Assembly: GCA_936440205.1 (NCBI GenBank)
Contig: OW387136.1
Span: 30,733,927 to 30,797,926 of the forward strand
Reading direction: 5' to 3'
DNA: 64,000 nucleotides
Source of the DNA: Lepidonotus clava
Lineage: Eukaryota; Annelida; Polychaeta; Phyllodocida; Polynoidae
Shown: piece after piece, positions 25,797 to 36,370 of the stretch
Numbering within the stretch: position 1 is the stretch's first letter
Layout of the letters: the number at the start of each line of letters is the position of its first letter
Position numbers and translations under genes: made by a program
Notes under the pieces: model-generated
The model's input: only the letters and a program-made list of their open reading frames with translations
Database searches by the model: none
Told to the model about the DNA's origin: nothing

Positions 25797-28700
25797 GTAG
25801 GGAATCAATATTTATATTGAAACAAGTGATTAGCTGATATTATGCTCATTACGATGAAATGGCGTAGTTTTGATTAGTTTATACATAATTATAAATACTA
25901 TTCAACATGTGATAACCTCTTTGATATTCATTGAATCAACAAACACTAAGCGAGCAGAAATGTAGCTGATGATCATTTGGAGTTGATTCATGTGCCAAAT
26001 ATTTGATTTCTAAAAGGTTATACTTGTTATGATTTAATGAAAAAAAAGAAGCAGCTAAAAAGAATCCTGTGCTAAAAGCCGGTCTGGTGCCGTGACAAAT
26101 ACGGAGGTTTAGCTATTGGTCCGCATTTACGTGATTGTGACGTGTAACGTGAATCTAGTCAATTTTCCGTAGCAAATGGTAGAAACTGACGTCACGCTGA
26201 CGCGAGTGAATATCTAAACCCCCCTATCCTGGGAGGCGTCCCGCTTCACTGGCTGATTAAGCATTATAATCACGGCCTAGTTCTATTGTTCTCCCAATCT
26301 ACCATGGTTTATCTTTGCAGAATACACATACACATTTTGTGATATGAGTGTATTTTGCCAAGTTGTGTACAGCACCGAATATGCATTTGAGATACTTGTT
26401 TATCAGTAGGTTAAATGACAACAATATCATAAAAATCGTATATATAAAAGGACATAGATAAAATACACTGCCATCATTACACACCGCCGTATCTTGTAGT
26501 TGCTGACGTCCTACACGTTCGTGCTCGGACTGGGCTCTGGGGTGACGCTCACCGCGGCCAGTGTGGTCGTAGGTTCGTATTTCCACAAACGGAGGGAGTG
26601 TGCCGAGATGCTGATGGCGTCGGGCAGCGGAGTGGGGATGGCCCTCTTGTCTACCTTTATACGGCAGACAGTGGCGTACGTACGAGTTCTTGTTAATTCA
26701 GCAGTTGTCTGGTAAATTGAAATCACACGCACATACACTTACTCAAACATATACTCACACACATGCTCTCTCTCACCACAATTAAAGTATGATTCGGCCC
26801 AGATTTGATCCATATCTTATGATTTCAACGAAACATTGCAATTTTCTATTTTGAATATGGTAAACCAGTAAATGTTTCATCAAGATTAAATATTGGTGTA
26901 CAGTCAGGTTGGACATTGAAACCTGCTATACATTCATTGATATAAGGGGCCGTTTAACAATAAATTAGGAGCAAGAATGTGTAGTAAATATCCCTGTATT
27001 TGCTCTTACTTTAGGCCTATAAGCAATTTCTAGTTGATAAGCCGCTGACCAGAAAGGCATTCTACTTACTGTAGTAATAGCACAATACCTACTGTCATTA
27101 CCAAATGTTGTTGCAACATAGCATTACAGAATTTGAAACATTACGCATAAGTTAAGTCGACATAATTGTTAAGGGCCATGTTAAATTTGTGCGTAGCTTC
27201 AGGGTGCTTCCCTTCCTTCCCTCCCCTCCCACCGCCGAACACCCGTTTCCCATTCCACCTGCCAGGATATCAATCGCCAGAAACATCCCCCACCATTATA
27301 ACCCTTTGTTCTTCTGATAAATGCAGCCATGATAAAAGCAAACATGTCATCGTCACCCGCCATGGCAGGGGACTCGTTTTCCTCCCTCCAAAAAGTGGCT
27401 TCCGCCGGTGGCTGTCCCAGCTGTCACTGAAATGTCGTCTGCTCTTGACAGCGTTCTCAAATGGATGCGTGGACTGCAGGCTCTGACGGGACTGGTGCTG
27501 CCCCTAGTGGCCGCTGCTGCCCTCTACCGGTCGGCGGCCATTTACCATCCGCGCAGGCGCGCCATACTCCACCTGAAGAACTTACGCAAGACCAAAAAAC
27601 AACAGCGCGAGTTCGAGGAAAAACCGCCCTATTTTGATTGGTCACCGCTCCGGATGCGCTCACTTCAGGTGCTCATGGTGTCATGCGCGTTAACTGCCCT
27701 GGGTACCTTCACGCCATTTGCCTTGCTGGTAGGTTTCCTCTTACATATTTGATTAAATTGCATTAGGTCATTCTCTTATGTCCGCCAAAGGTTTTTAATA
27801 ATACTATGTGATCCATTCAGTGGAGAGGATTCCCTAAAATTTCAATGTATTTCTTATTATTACTCTAATATCTTGAAAAACTCTATAATAAATATCAAGC
27901 GTTCACTAGCAAGGTGTCAGTTTGACGCTAAAAACGCTCTCTTTAAAATTGATTTTATTCAAACAATTCCGCTCAAAGTATCACTCTTTCCCACACAAGC
28001 GCTACCACTGATGTTCGCTATTCAACACTATATATGCTCATGAAATAGCATTCACTGAAATGATCTATTCCAATGTCACTGAGGCAATGCGACTCAATTA
28101 CTATAACAAAGCCTCGCATAAGAATGATCTATTACAGAGCATGCTGACATATCACATGTTGACATTTGAAATCTCCTGATAACTCTTCTGTGCGTTTCCA
28201 ATACCTAACCCCTACCAGGGTTTAGACTCGGGCGCCTCTGTCAAGTCGAGCGATGTGTGCCTGCTGATGGTCTTTCTTGGCGTGGCCCTGGCTGCTGGCT
28301 GTGTTTTCTTCGGGCTCGTGGTCATAAGGTCGAGCCTGCGCTGTATGATTGCTCGGCAGTATCTATGTCAACTGACTGGCTTCGGCTGTGGCTTCTGCAC
28401 GTTGCTTCTACCGCTCGTGAATGGCTTCCATGGGTACGCCGTGTACGTGTGGGCATACGGCGTACTCTACGGGGGCTACACGTACACGCTCAAGGTAAAT
28501 ATCTGACAAATAATTTCTTTCTTCAAGGGGGTGACTCACAGCTATTCGGAATATGATGCATCTTTATCAATATGGGTCCTATTTAATATATGTAATATAC
28601 ATAATTAATAGGACCCATTATATTGACATAGGCCTATGGCATTATCATTATCATGAAAATAACTACTGGCAGACTTGCATATAGAGCATCTTTCTCTTGT

Positions 28701-31293
28701 CGGGTTTTCTAATGAGACGCAATGGGAAATCATAAATCGGAACAAGCATATATGAAAAGATGGAGTTGTAAACCCATGTTATTAATCCTTGTTAGACACC
28801 TACTCGTCACTCAGACGTGTCCGTAGATTTCAAAAAACAGCACGGCTGGCCAACCATGTTCATGGAAGGATCCAGAGATTTTCAAAGAAAGGAAGAAAAT
28901 TAAAAAAATTAAAAACATAGGCAAATAAAAAAGGGGGGAGGGGCGTCCAATTGTAAAAAAAAAATCCGCTGGACCCTGAGACGTTCACATTTAAGAAATA
29001 GGGGGCGCATGTCCCCTGTGTCCCCCTCTAAATCTGCCACTGATGTTTACCCACACAGATGGTCTTGGTAGGGATCTCTGGAATGCTTATCGTATAGAAT
29101 GTACTTAAGGTTTATTACATCACATAGCTGTAATTTGGTTACTCGTCTTTTGGTAACCGACTAATTGGACTATATGCCTATTCTTATGCTATAAATCTGA
29201 GGAAAATAACACCATGTTCCACCTTTCTAGGTTTACACGTATGAACTCGCCAGTGTCAAGTTGTCGATACGATCCTGGGGCTACATTGGCCTGGCACAAG
29301 CTTTACCAGTTCTCATTGGCGCTCCGTCCTCATGTGAGTAAACACTCAGAACATTTTCATGATCTTAATTTTGATGATGTTAAGACCTACTTAACCAAAA
29401 CAGAATTCTGTTTTGGTTGAAGCACATAACCAGAAAGTTGCAATGATATCATATCAGTATGTTGAAGTATCATTATTGGGAGCCATGAAAAATAGGGTTA
29501 CAGAGTTTGTCTGTTTGTTGTCACCCACCTATATTACTAAAAGAACCTGAATAATAGCAGTATTCCATGTTTCCTTTGTTACTTGTATTTAATCATTTAA
29601 TGATAACTATAATTATGAAATCATAAAGCAACGTCTCGATTATCTGATTGGATTTAACAGTTGACATCCAATCATTTTAGTGCATAGTTTCATACTCTCC
29701 TGCATTACGGAGAATGAAATGTTGCAATCATTATACATGTATGTACCAAAATGAGCAAGTGCATGTTATTTTGTACTACAGTGCGGAAGTGTTTAGTTGG
29801 TACCAACTGCACGTTACCTATCTTTGTAATCACAACAGTTGTTTGTTATAAACACTGTGTAGTGCTGATCCCAGTCACAGCGAGTCAATCTTTGTACTTG
29901 GTAACAGATATGTAACATTACTGCTTGAAGTTGAGTCGGTTAATAGCACCCTGCCAGCATTTGAAAAGATGGTATATATGTTTAACCGTGTTAGAACAGG
30001 AGTTGCTTATAGCACAGGCTGAGTATAGGCACACATTCATGAAGGTGCTGCGAGAATGACATTGACGTGTAACTACATGGATTTGAAGGAAAAAAGAACA
30101 TCTGCACCTCTAGTCATGAGTGCCTCTATAGTACCGGAATTGAGCACCCTTTTCTGACATTGGATTAACAACTAACATCCAATTTATTATTGAGCTAACT
30201 CTGACCTTTATAAAGGAGACCTGATTATAATCTAACTATAGTTCAATTTATACCTAAAATGCATCACATATTGCTTTGTAAATTGTGTCATTTGATTAAA
30301 TGTGTTAATTCACATACATACTTATTAGGTATATAGTATTTTTACAGACAATTACTATATAATCGAGATCTGATTCAGATTATGCTTCTAAAACGATTGA
30401 ATAATCAGGTAATAGCCTTAGATTAACATACAAGTGTTGAATACGGCAACTTTTCCATTCCAGTTTACATGAACGCCAGCCCGTCTCTGCCCATTAAAAG
30501 CGGCTTCCTCTTCGCCGGCGTTGCCATGGTATTGGGAAGCCTGGTCTTGTTCCTCATGCCGTGGGCGTCCAGCCACAGATCGAACCACGAGGTCATCCAA
30601 CAGGCCCACTTCAGGGTCAAAACCTTCGATGACGACATGGTCTTTTACGGCATGGACATCTCTGACGAGGTCTCTAGCCGCGAACTCAACGGGCATGCAC
30701 GGACCTCATCGCCATGTTTGTTAAAGCGCCACTCCCCTGGGCTGAAGAGACAGAAGATGGCAAAAGTGCAACTTTACTCCAGTGTCAGACCCCTGGGGGA
30801 AATTGCTGAAGAGGACCATTGGTCGGAAATCGAGGCCATGAGCCCCATGTCTCCAACAGACAAAGTGACGGAGTTCCTCCTGCAGAGCCAGTCCATGTTG
30901 CAAAGCTATGGCCAGATGCACAATCTCCACCTGCCAGGGGTGCGTTTGGAAATCAATAATGAGTACACTGAGGCGGACCTGGACAATGAAGAACATGGTG
31001 GGCTCCTGGGTCCTGGGACTGGAGGCAGTGCCGGTCCACTGCTCCCAGGTATTACCGACATCAAGCTGGAAGCTACAATAGGACGGACATCCCCAAAACG
31101 AGCGCGAGGTGGCGACACCAGCGGTAACGACTGTCGTGTGCCTAGGTCCCATTCTGAGCCTGAGATTTGGCAGAAGCATTGCGAGCCTTTTTCATCAGGT
31201 GGCACCTCAGTACCAAAGGTAAAGATAACGGAAAAGAGGCAGAGCACTCTGACCAAGTCATTTATGCCCAAACAGAAAACAACGCCAGTCTGA
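25639..31293 (+). CDS. SLC16-family (monocarboxylate-transporter-like) MFS transporter, 5' incomplete
   Basis: Six exons (25639-25796, 26500-26675, 27452-27728, 28219-28494, 29231-29333, 30464-31293) have GT-AG borders and phases that match at all five junctions. The joined reading gives about 605 residues. Eleven membrane segments (TM2-TM12) are visible, plus the family signature in TM4-5 (YFHKRRECAEMLMASGSGVG) and a cytoplasmic tail of about 240 residues. SLC16 proteins are 12-helix plasma-membrane carriers of monocarboxylates, aromatic amino acids, thyroid hormones or creatine. The loop motif YHPRRRAILHLKNLRK and the segment ARQYLCQ..GFHGY..YVWAYG recall an invertebrate subgroup of insect MCT proteins rather than vertebrate MCT1-4. 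The Asp and Arg of TM8 that couple protons in MCT1 align to Ala and Gly here, so I would not assume H+/lactate transport. The substrate is unknown. The exon for TM1 and the start codon are missing from the window. Confidence 0.93.
26103..26224. repeat. Intronic MITE with GGTTTAGNTATT ends
   Basis: The left end is GGAGGTTTAGCTATTGG. The right end, reverse-complemented, is GGGGGGTTTAGATATTCAC. Both arms then reach GTGACGT or TGACGTCA (26187-26194). It lies in the intron between SLC16 exons A and B. No clear target duplication was seen. Confidence 0.55.
26500..26675 (+). CDS. SLC16 exon B (TM4-TM5, signature)
   Basis: The acceptor CTTGTAG is followed in phase 0 by LLTSYTFVLGLGSGVTLT, then the family signature YFHKRRECAEMLMASGSGVG, and ends at TFIRQTVA. 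The donor chosen is GTGGC|GTACGT, because only this leaves phase 2 to match the next acceptor and give an uninterrupted TVA-VLKWMRG join. Confidence 0.9.
27452..27728 (+). CDS. SLC16 exon C (TM6, central loop, TM7)
   Basis: The acceptor CTCTTGACAG completes an Ala codon. The reading LKWMRGLQALTGLVLPLV is TM6. It is followed by a basic loop with YHPRRRAILHLKNLRK and by FDWSPLRMRSLQVL leading into TM7. The donor is CTG|GTAGGT, phase 0. The loop of about 45 residues is short for the family. Confidence 0.92.
28219..28494 (+). CDS. SLC16 exon D (TM8-TM10)
   Basis: After the acceptor TACCAG the reading GLDSGASVKSSDV leads into TM8 (VFLGVALAAGCVFFG), then RCMIARQYLCQ, TM9 and TM10 (GYAVYVWAYGVLYGGYTYT). 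The donor is AAG|GTAAAT, phase 0. TM8 lacks the charged pair found in proton-coupled MCTs. Confidence 0.92.
28571..28620. repeat. Intronic foldback
   Basis: ATGGGTCCTATTTAAT pairs with ATTAATAGGACCCAT around a short AT core in the intron between exons D and E. It looks like a short foldback or MITE end pair, with no sign of microRNA processing. Confidence 0.5.
28855..29043. repeat. Intronic MITE fragment, GGATCC family
   Basis: GGAAGGATCCAGAGATTTT on the left and CCCCCTCTAAATCTGCCACTG on the right match the degenerate ends of the 63094-63263 element. The interior has a GGGGGCGCATGTCCCC stretch like that element. Confidence 0.5.
29231..29333 (+). CDS. SLC16 exon E (TM11)
   Basis: After the acceptor TTTCTAG the reading is VYTYELASVKLSIRSWGYI then GLAQALPVLIGAPSS. 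This matches the conserved TM10-TM11 region of the family (YTYE, R..W, Q..P...G.P). The donor is CAT|GTGAGT, phase 1. Confidence 0.92.
29370..29500. repeat. Possible decayed third copy of the 51-bp family, with a 26-bp palindrome
   Basis: AACCAAAACAGAATTC and its mirror form a perfect 26-bp palindrome at 29393-29418. The nearby ATTATTGGGAGCCATGAAAA resembles the family's right flank ATTATTGGGAGTCATCAAAA. Similarity is patchy. Confidence 0.35.
30464..31293 (+). CDS. SLC16 terminal exon F (TM12 and long tail)
   Basis: After the acceptor CATTCCAG two bases complete a Phe codon. YMNASPSLPIKSGF then leads into TM12 (LFAGVAMVLGSLVLFLMPW). The remaining ~240 residues are hydrophilic, with Ser-Pro sites (SPMSPTD, RTSSP), an acidic stretch (EADLDNEEHGG), a Gly/Pro-rich stretch and a basic C-terminus (KSFMPKQKTTPV). 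TGA is at 31291-31293. The tail is much longer than the 20-60 residues of vertebrate MCT1-4. It has no ankyrin, PDZ-ligand or other motif I recognise. Confidence 0.93.
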
Positions 31294-31348
31294 TACAATA
31301 GGCCCTACCTTCTACATTCCATCTCTTGAATTGCACTGGCGTGACATT

Positions 31349-31354
31349 AATAAA
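31349..31354 (+). terminator. Polyadenylation signal of SLC16
   Basis: AATAAA 56 nt after the stop codon. A second AATAAA lies at 31727-31732. Confidence 0.6.
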
Positions 31355-31359
31355 AAATT

Positions 31360-32804
31360 CACATTGTCTTGTCGGATATATGTTTGCCATATGTATGTGA
31401 AAATCTCTTGGCATTTAACAATTGATTATTCATATCATGTAACAACATAATTGAAAGGATGTTATTTGATATTGTGACTGAAGTCAGACCTTGTCCAATA
31501 CAAGCAAACTTCTCACACATACCCTGCTTAGAAACGCTCTCCTACTGGTTGACTTCGGACTAGAAAACGGGTTAATGTTAAATTTCGTAAATAAGGCGAC
31601 GAAGGTCTGACTAATACTTTAGAATGGTTTCCAAACAACCGTTTGTATGTATTTGAGCTGTGCGCAGTATGGACCATATTAAAAAGGAATGAAGTACAGA
31701 GAGAACACTGTACTTTGTGCCTGGGGCAATAAAATCGATACAGCAATAGTATTGATGATTGTTTGATACCATCAACTAAGATGGACAGCTGGTTCTTGAA
31801 TTGTTTGAACACTTACTGTTTGCTTGACGAACACACGGTATTACTTTATTCGGCATTTTGAACCCTGAAAATCTTTTAATTTCTTCAAAGCATTTATTAT
31901 CTAGAGGTCGAATTAGAATCCCGAATTATTAATGAAAGCATGGACGACAAAAGGTCCTTAATCGTTGTCTTATCACAGCACTTCAACTGTCAAAACTGCT
32001 GCATGAAAATCTTTCCTTTGCGAAAACTGTACGCAAAATATAGATATATTGAGATTCTCAGATTTGTATTTATTACAAAAAATGTGGATGAGTAATATTA
32101 AGCCTTGAAGCTTGCCATCAACTTGCTTGAAGTCACATATTATTACATGTCATTATCTGGGAAAGACAACTTGTGTAAATATCAGTGCATAAAGTGTTCC
32201 CAGAGTTGAAAGATTGGGAAACATATAAATAGGAGTTCATATTGTTTCTGGAATTGTGTTCAACAAGTCTCGTTTGCAGCTGCATTACAGAGATGCTTAT
32301 GACAAAAACTTTTCTATCTAGTAGATTATTGTCATACCACGGCTTCGAAAATATGACTCATGTTATTTATTTTGTGCATGTCCCATGCTGTTTTCATTTC
32401 GGAGAACCTTACCTGCTACACAATTGTACAATGAAACTATTAACAAAATGTTTAAGAATAAAATTATTATGATTCCAATTGTTTAGTGTTATCTCTTTAT
32501 CTTTGAAATGTTAATGTTAATTTTATCATTTGAATATGTTTTGATATATTAGTCTCAAGTAGGTAAACAATGCAGTTTCAATAACAGTACAGGTCAGACA
32601 TGAAGTTCTTATATAAGTTTTTCAGGTCAGTAGGCCATATAAAGGAGCCTCAACCTCCTATCTCTAAGAAGAATAGACCTACTTCTTGAGCTCGGAATTA
32701 GGTACAATCGTAGAAAGCCATCAAAGACAAAGGGGGTGACTAGCCAGCAAACGGGATTACATCCTCCTTCCCGCCTCTTCAACTAAGGCCTACATCTACA
32801 GATT
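31360..32804. other. Intergenic, nothing recognised
   Basis: AT-rich. Short frames such as 31528-31812 (-) have no motif. Confidence 0.5.
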
Positions 32805-32845
32805 TAATAGTAATAATGCAATAGAGGAAGCTAACTTTCACGTGT

Positions 32846-33079
32846 GTGGCTGATTCAACTGTTAGAAACCTGTGGCACCAACTCCTCCCTCATATTGTGT
32901 GTTCCCGCCCTATAACTGACCTCGGCTGGGAATGCCAGTGCAATAACAAGGATATCTCTGCATCTATAAATAGTAATCTACCGGACATTGTTAAACAGGC
33001 TGTGACCCAACGAGGGGAAAGGATGCTCCAAGGTTCCTATATATATGGTATCCTAAGACTAATATTAAAGGAGATATGA
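32846..33079 (+). pseudogene. Fragment of a putative transposon ORF
   Basis: The frame reads TVRNLWHQLLPHIVCSRP then ITDLGWECQCNNKD and AVTQRGERML. The pattern W-x(3)-LPHIV...P-x-[TS]-DL-x-W-x-CQ-x-N recalls an uncharacterised protein repeated in cnidarian and echinoderm genomes, probably from a DNA transposon. This is from memory and not checked. It starts within the left inverted-repeat arm and runs into unrelated DNA, so it is a fragment. Confidence 0.3.
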
Positions 33080-33129
33080 GTAAATTTGTGAAAAATAGTG
33101 AAAATATTGCATTAGACCAACTTTTTATG

Positions 33130-33590
33130 CAGAATCTAGCTATCACTCAAAACATTCCATTTCAATGGAATGTTTACCTATTTGGAATGTCAATGGAACG
33201 TTTTGAATTGGAAAAAAAATGCTATTTCGTTCTATTTGGTTTCCATGGAAACTTCCTTTTGAATGATCTAAATGAGAAAGAGACATACGAGAGAATATTC
33301 TTTTAGGATATTTAGATTGAAAACAGAATGAAAATATCATCTCTAGATCAGAAGTTATCCCAAAAGAAGAATTTCTGAATCATCCATTCATAATTATCAT
33401 AATTTACGTTTATGAGTTTAATTTAACTGTAAATAACGGATAATTAGGGTTTTATCCATTTTTCTGAACCCTGATCATGCCATCTTTGGAAAAGCATAAC
33501 TTCCGTAATATTGATTGGAAATAGGCATGTTTGGTATCATTTGAAAGCTAAAGACATGCCCTACAATAATCAAAAAAGGGTAAATCCCGC
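33130..33590. repeat. Loop of the inverted repeat; one palindrome GTTTCCATGGAAAC
   Basis: AT-rich interior with GTTTCCATGGAAAC at 33238-33251 and an AACATTCC...GGAATGTT palindrome at about 33152-33175. CATGCCATCTTTGGAAAAGC at about 33476-33495 resembles text near 36336, next to the X-box cluster. It may belong to the same old repeat family. Confidence 0.4.
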
Positions 33591-33771
33591 GCGGAGCACC
33601 CTTTCCCCTCGTTGGGTCACAGGCTAAGCTGAAAAAGCAACAGCTTCATAGGTCTAGAGCCCTAAATTCGACACAGCGACACGGCCGTTTTTTGGCTTAC
33701 TAACAAGTTTCTAACAGTTGAATCAGCCACACACATGAAAGTTAGCTTCCTCTATTGCATTATTACTTTGC

Positions 33772-34526
33772 ATGACTTATCTAAAACATTTGACAGCTTT
33801 GGCCAGGTTACGTATGAGCTCTCATTCACTTGCTATAGAGATAGGACGTCATGTAAAACCTAAGGTTGCTAAGGAAAATAGAAAGTGTCCAAACTGCTCC
33901 GTGAATGAGGTCGAGGATGAACAGCACTTTCTCCTAAATTGTTCACTATATGATGGATTGCGACAAACTTTTCTTAACTCATTATCACTGGACAACTCTA
34001 CAACTCCCAAGGGAGACTTGTTTATTTCTGTTATGGGCAGTAAAGATGATATGCTAAAGTTATCAAAGCACTGGGTACTTATGTGTATTCTGCATTCAAA
34101 CCCAGAGAAAATCATGTAAGACAATATTGACCGTTGTAATATCACTAGTCTTTAGCAAAGGTACATCACTAGTCTACTGTTACCTAGTCAGTTTTTTACA
34201 GGTGTCACATTTTGTGTCAACAAGGTCATGGTGCTCTTTTGCCAATTTTATATCACAATAGCCCGTCCATTCATTAACTGAATCTCTAAATAGTTAGAAC
34301 CAGATAGCAAATATAGATGCAGATCTCATGACATATAAGGCCTGTGCCTCTAGACTTGTACTTGTCATAACAGTATTGAAATCAGCAGTATGGTGATTGT
34401 AATGTGTTTATTGTTATCTTAATGAATACTTTTGTTTGTTGTATATATGTTACTGTCTTTGTATATGACACATGAGATCAGTTTGTAATGACTCTTTGTT
34501 GTCAATAAAAGCACTACTACTACTAA
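33772..34526 (+). mobile_element. LINE 3' end: ORF2 C-terminus and (ACT)n tail
   Basis: The frame at 33772-34119 (115 codons) contains LARLRMSSHSLAIEIGRH followed by CPNC..NEVEDEQHFLLNC and YDGLR. This is the Cys/His motif region that follows the reverse transcriptase in jockey/CR1-type non-LTR elements. After the stop, about 380 bp of 3' UTR ends in AATAAA (34504-34509) and a short (ACT)n run (34512-34525), the expected 3' tail. The 5' side abuts the inverted-repeat arm, so the RT and endonuclease parts are absent. It differs from the 58-59 kb LINE. Confidence 0.75.
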
Positions 34527-34856
34527 CATGCCAATTCTTAAAATCAACAGGTGACATGGACCTTAGTGACAAAGACAGAGCTTTTAGAAATATAATGACT
34601 TGCAACAGAACCAATCCGACATGTGACATGGGGACCCCACATCTACACCCCCAGCTTCACCTCGAGATGGTGGCTGGGAGAGGGCCTTTTATCAAGTCAT
34701 GGTCAAGTCTGCCAAGGCCACACATAACGAAACAGAGTGCCCTCCCCTTGGCCACAACCCCCTTGACAGGGGAGAGGACAGACCCAAGACTCGTCATCAG
34801 GAAAATCGTTGTTGTTGTTGGTGTCGTCGTCGTCGTCAGAGTTGTTAAGACAGTTA

Positions 34857-35020
34857 AGCCCCATACCCACTAGGCGATTTTACCGGCGACTGGTGACGGG
34901 CAACAGCACAATCATTGGTTAAATCGTTACCAATTCATATCACATGTTAACAATTTTACCAGTGATTGTGCTGTTTCCTGTCGCCAGTCGCCGGTTAAAT
35001 CGCCTAGTGGGTATGGGGCT
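34857..35020. mobile_element. Complete 164-bp Harbinger-like MITE with TTA duplications
   Basis: It starts AGCCCCATACCCACTAGGCG and ends CGCCTAGTGGGTATGGGGCT, with TTA on both sides. The arms pair almost perfectly for about 60 bp (GGCGACTGGTGACGGGCAAC against its complement), so the whole element can fold into one hairpin. It is the best preserved of the three copies. Confidence 0.88.
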
Positions 35021-35084
35021 TTAGACAATTACATTCTCCAGACTCAGGAGATGAAGGCCCCATCCCCAGCTAAGTAAATGGCCA

Positions 35085-35235
35085 AGCGTGGTTGTGGCAG
35101 CTATGGCGACATGGCGACATGGCGTTTTAAAGCAATAGTGACAAGGGACATGGCTTTTTCCGACATGACGACATGTCTATTTCTTAAAATCCACAGAGCG
35201 ACAGGGTCAATTCTTAAATTCGACATGTGACATAC
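35085..35235. repeat. GACATGGCGACATGG-type repeat
   Basis: Contains repeated CGACATGG and GACATG motifs and TTCTTAAATTCGACATGTGA. Related text lies at 34528-34560 (CAATTCTTAAAATCAACAGG) and at about 33668-33700. Class unknown. Confidence 0.4.
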
Positions 35236-35759
35236 CCCCCACCCCCACCCCACCGCTAAAGGCCCCAAAATAGAACCTCCCTAAAACACTCTTCCTTCAT
35301 TGTGATAAGATTGTAAATTTGTCTGCTCTTTTGGCCTTAGGATGGGCCACCTTGTCATAGATTACCCAATAATGATAACAGTATCTTATCTTGGCTGTCT
35401 CGGATCACGATCTCAGACCGTCTGTAACGCTGACTTCCGCCCCGGGGGTCGCTGTGGCTGCTCTGTTCATGACTCCCGATGAGTGTTTATTGTAATAAGG
35501 GCCTACCCAATGACTCCCATATACTGGTTACAGAGATTGCCGTAAGGGGTCGCCATCGGAGGCATCGCAGGTCGGGATCATCCCCTGCGACGTTGGTGAC
35601 CTGAGGTCAGCCAGACGAAGTAGTCTAGTCACGAGATGGCCTTCTTAGAGGTATATTCCTTGCTAAGTTTACCAGTGCAAAAAAACATGTAGGGCTATGG
35701 CGTAGTGGATTTTCTGTAGAGATGCATCACAAGCATATTATCTGCCTATTGAAAGTCAG

Positions 35760-36370
35760 AGTCGGATCCAGAGATCTAAAGAAAATTGGGTAGAATTGGC
35801 CAAAAATTACAAAACCAATTGATCAGACACATTCTAGATCTGTTTCCAACTTATTCTGGCAAAGAAAAAATTTGGTACATTGAAAGTGTTGGTTGCCATG
35901 GAAACTTTGATAAATATACCTTATTTTAGAGGAAAGGTTCAATTTAACTGAAGAGAAGTACAAAAATGGCATGGTTACCATGGTAACAGTATTCAAAAAT
36001 CTTTATTGTTGCTTAAAATTATAGAACATAAGAAACTAAAATGTTTAGAAATATAGCTAATTATTAAGAAATACTTGTTGCTATGGTAACAGTTGGCCAT
36101 ATGGTGAAATTCAATATATCAATTAAGAGAAATGCATGGAGCTTTTGTTCTTTGTTATTATTATGCTTTTATTGCATTTTTTTTAAAAATAGGCCAAATA
36201 TTATATGATCACTTTCATTTTTAAATGTTATAAGAAGAAAAATCAACAAAACGGTTGTCATGGCAACCAAAATGTCTTGTTTTTTGCAGTTTCCTAAATT
36301 TTCAGGTCATAATCTAAAGAATGGTATACCATAACATGCCCATCATTGGAAAAGTATAAGAAATATATTT
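35760..36370. repeat. AT-rich repeat carrying four RFX X-box-like palindromes
   Basis: GTTGCCATGGAAAC (35892-35905), GTTACCATGGTAAC (35974-35987), GTTGCTATGGTAAC (36077-36090) and GTTGTCATGGCAAC (36254-36267) each fit the RFX X-box (GTYRCC-NN-RGYAAC style) or miss by one position. They sit in otherwise unremarkable AT-rich DNA starting near a CGGATCCAGAGATC MITE-like end. Isolated relatives are at 33238 and 44061. Whether RFX proteins bind is inference. Confidence 0.55.

Larger units (their letters stand above)
32805..33772. repeat. Nested inverted repeat with unlike inner segments
   Basis: The outer arms (about 32808-32872 and 33705-33767) are near-identical inverted copies containing AATGCAATAGAGGAAGCTAA and GTGGCTGATTCAACTG. 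The inner arms (about 32990-33030 and 33593-33630) share CTGTGACCCAACGAGGGGAA. Between outer and inner arms the two sides differ in length (about 120 versus 75 bp) and in sequence. The left side is coding-like. The right side carries a CGACACAGCGACACGG segment related to 35085-35235. Confidence 0.75.

Noticed and set aside
34472-34873. 133-codon ORF
   Set aside because: It starts in the LINE tail, crosses simple GTT/GTC repeats coding poly-Val and ends in the MITE.
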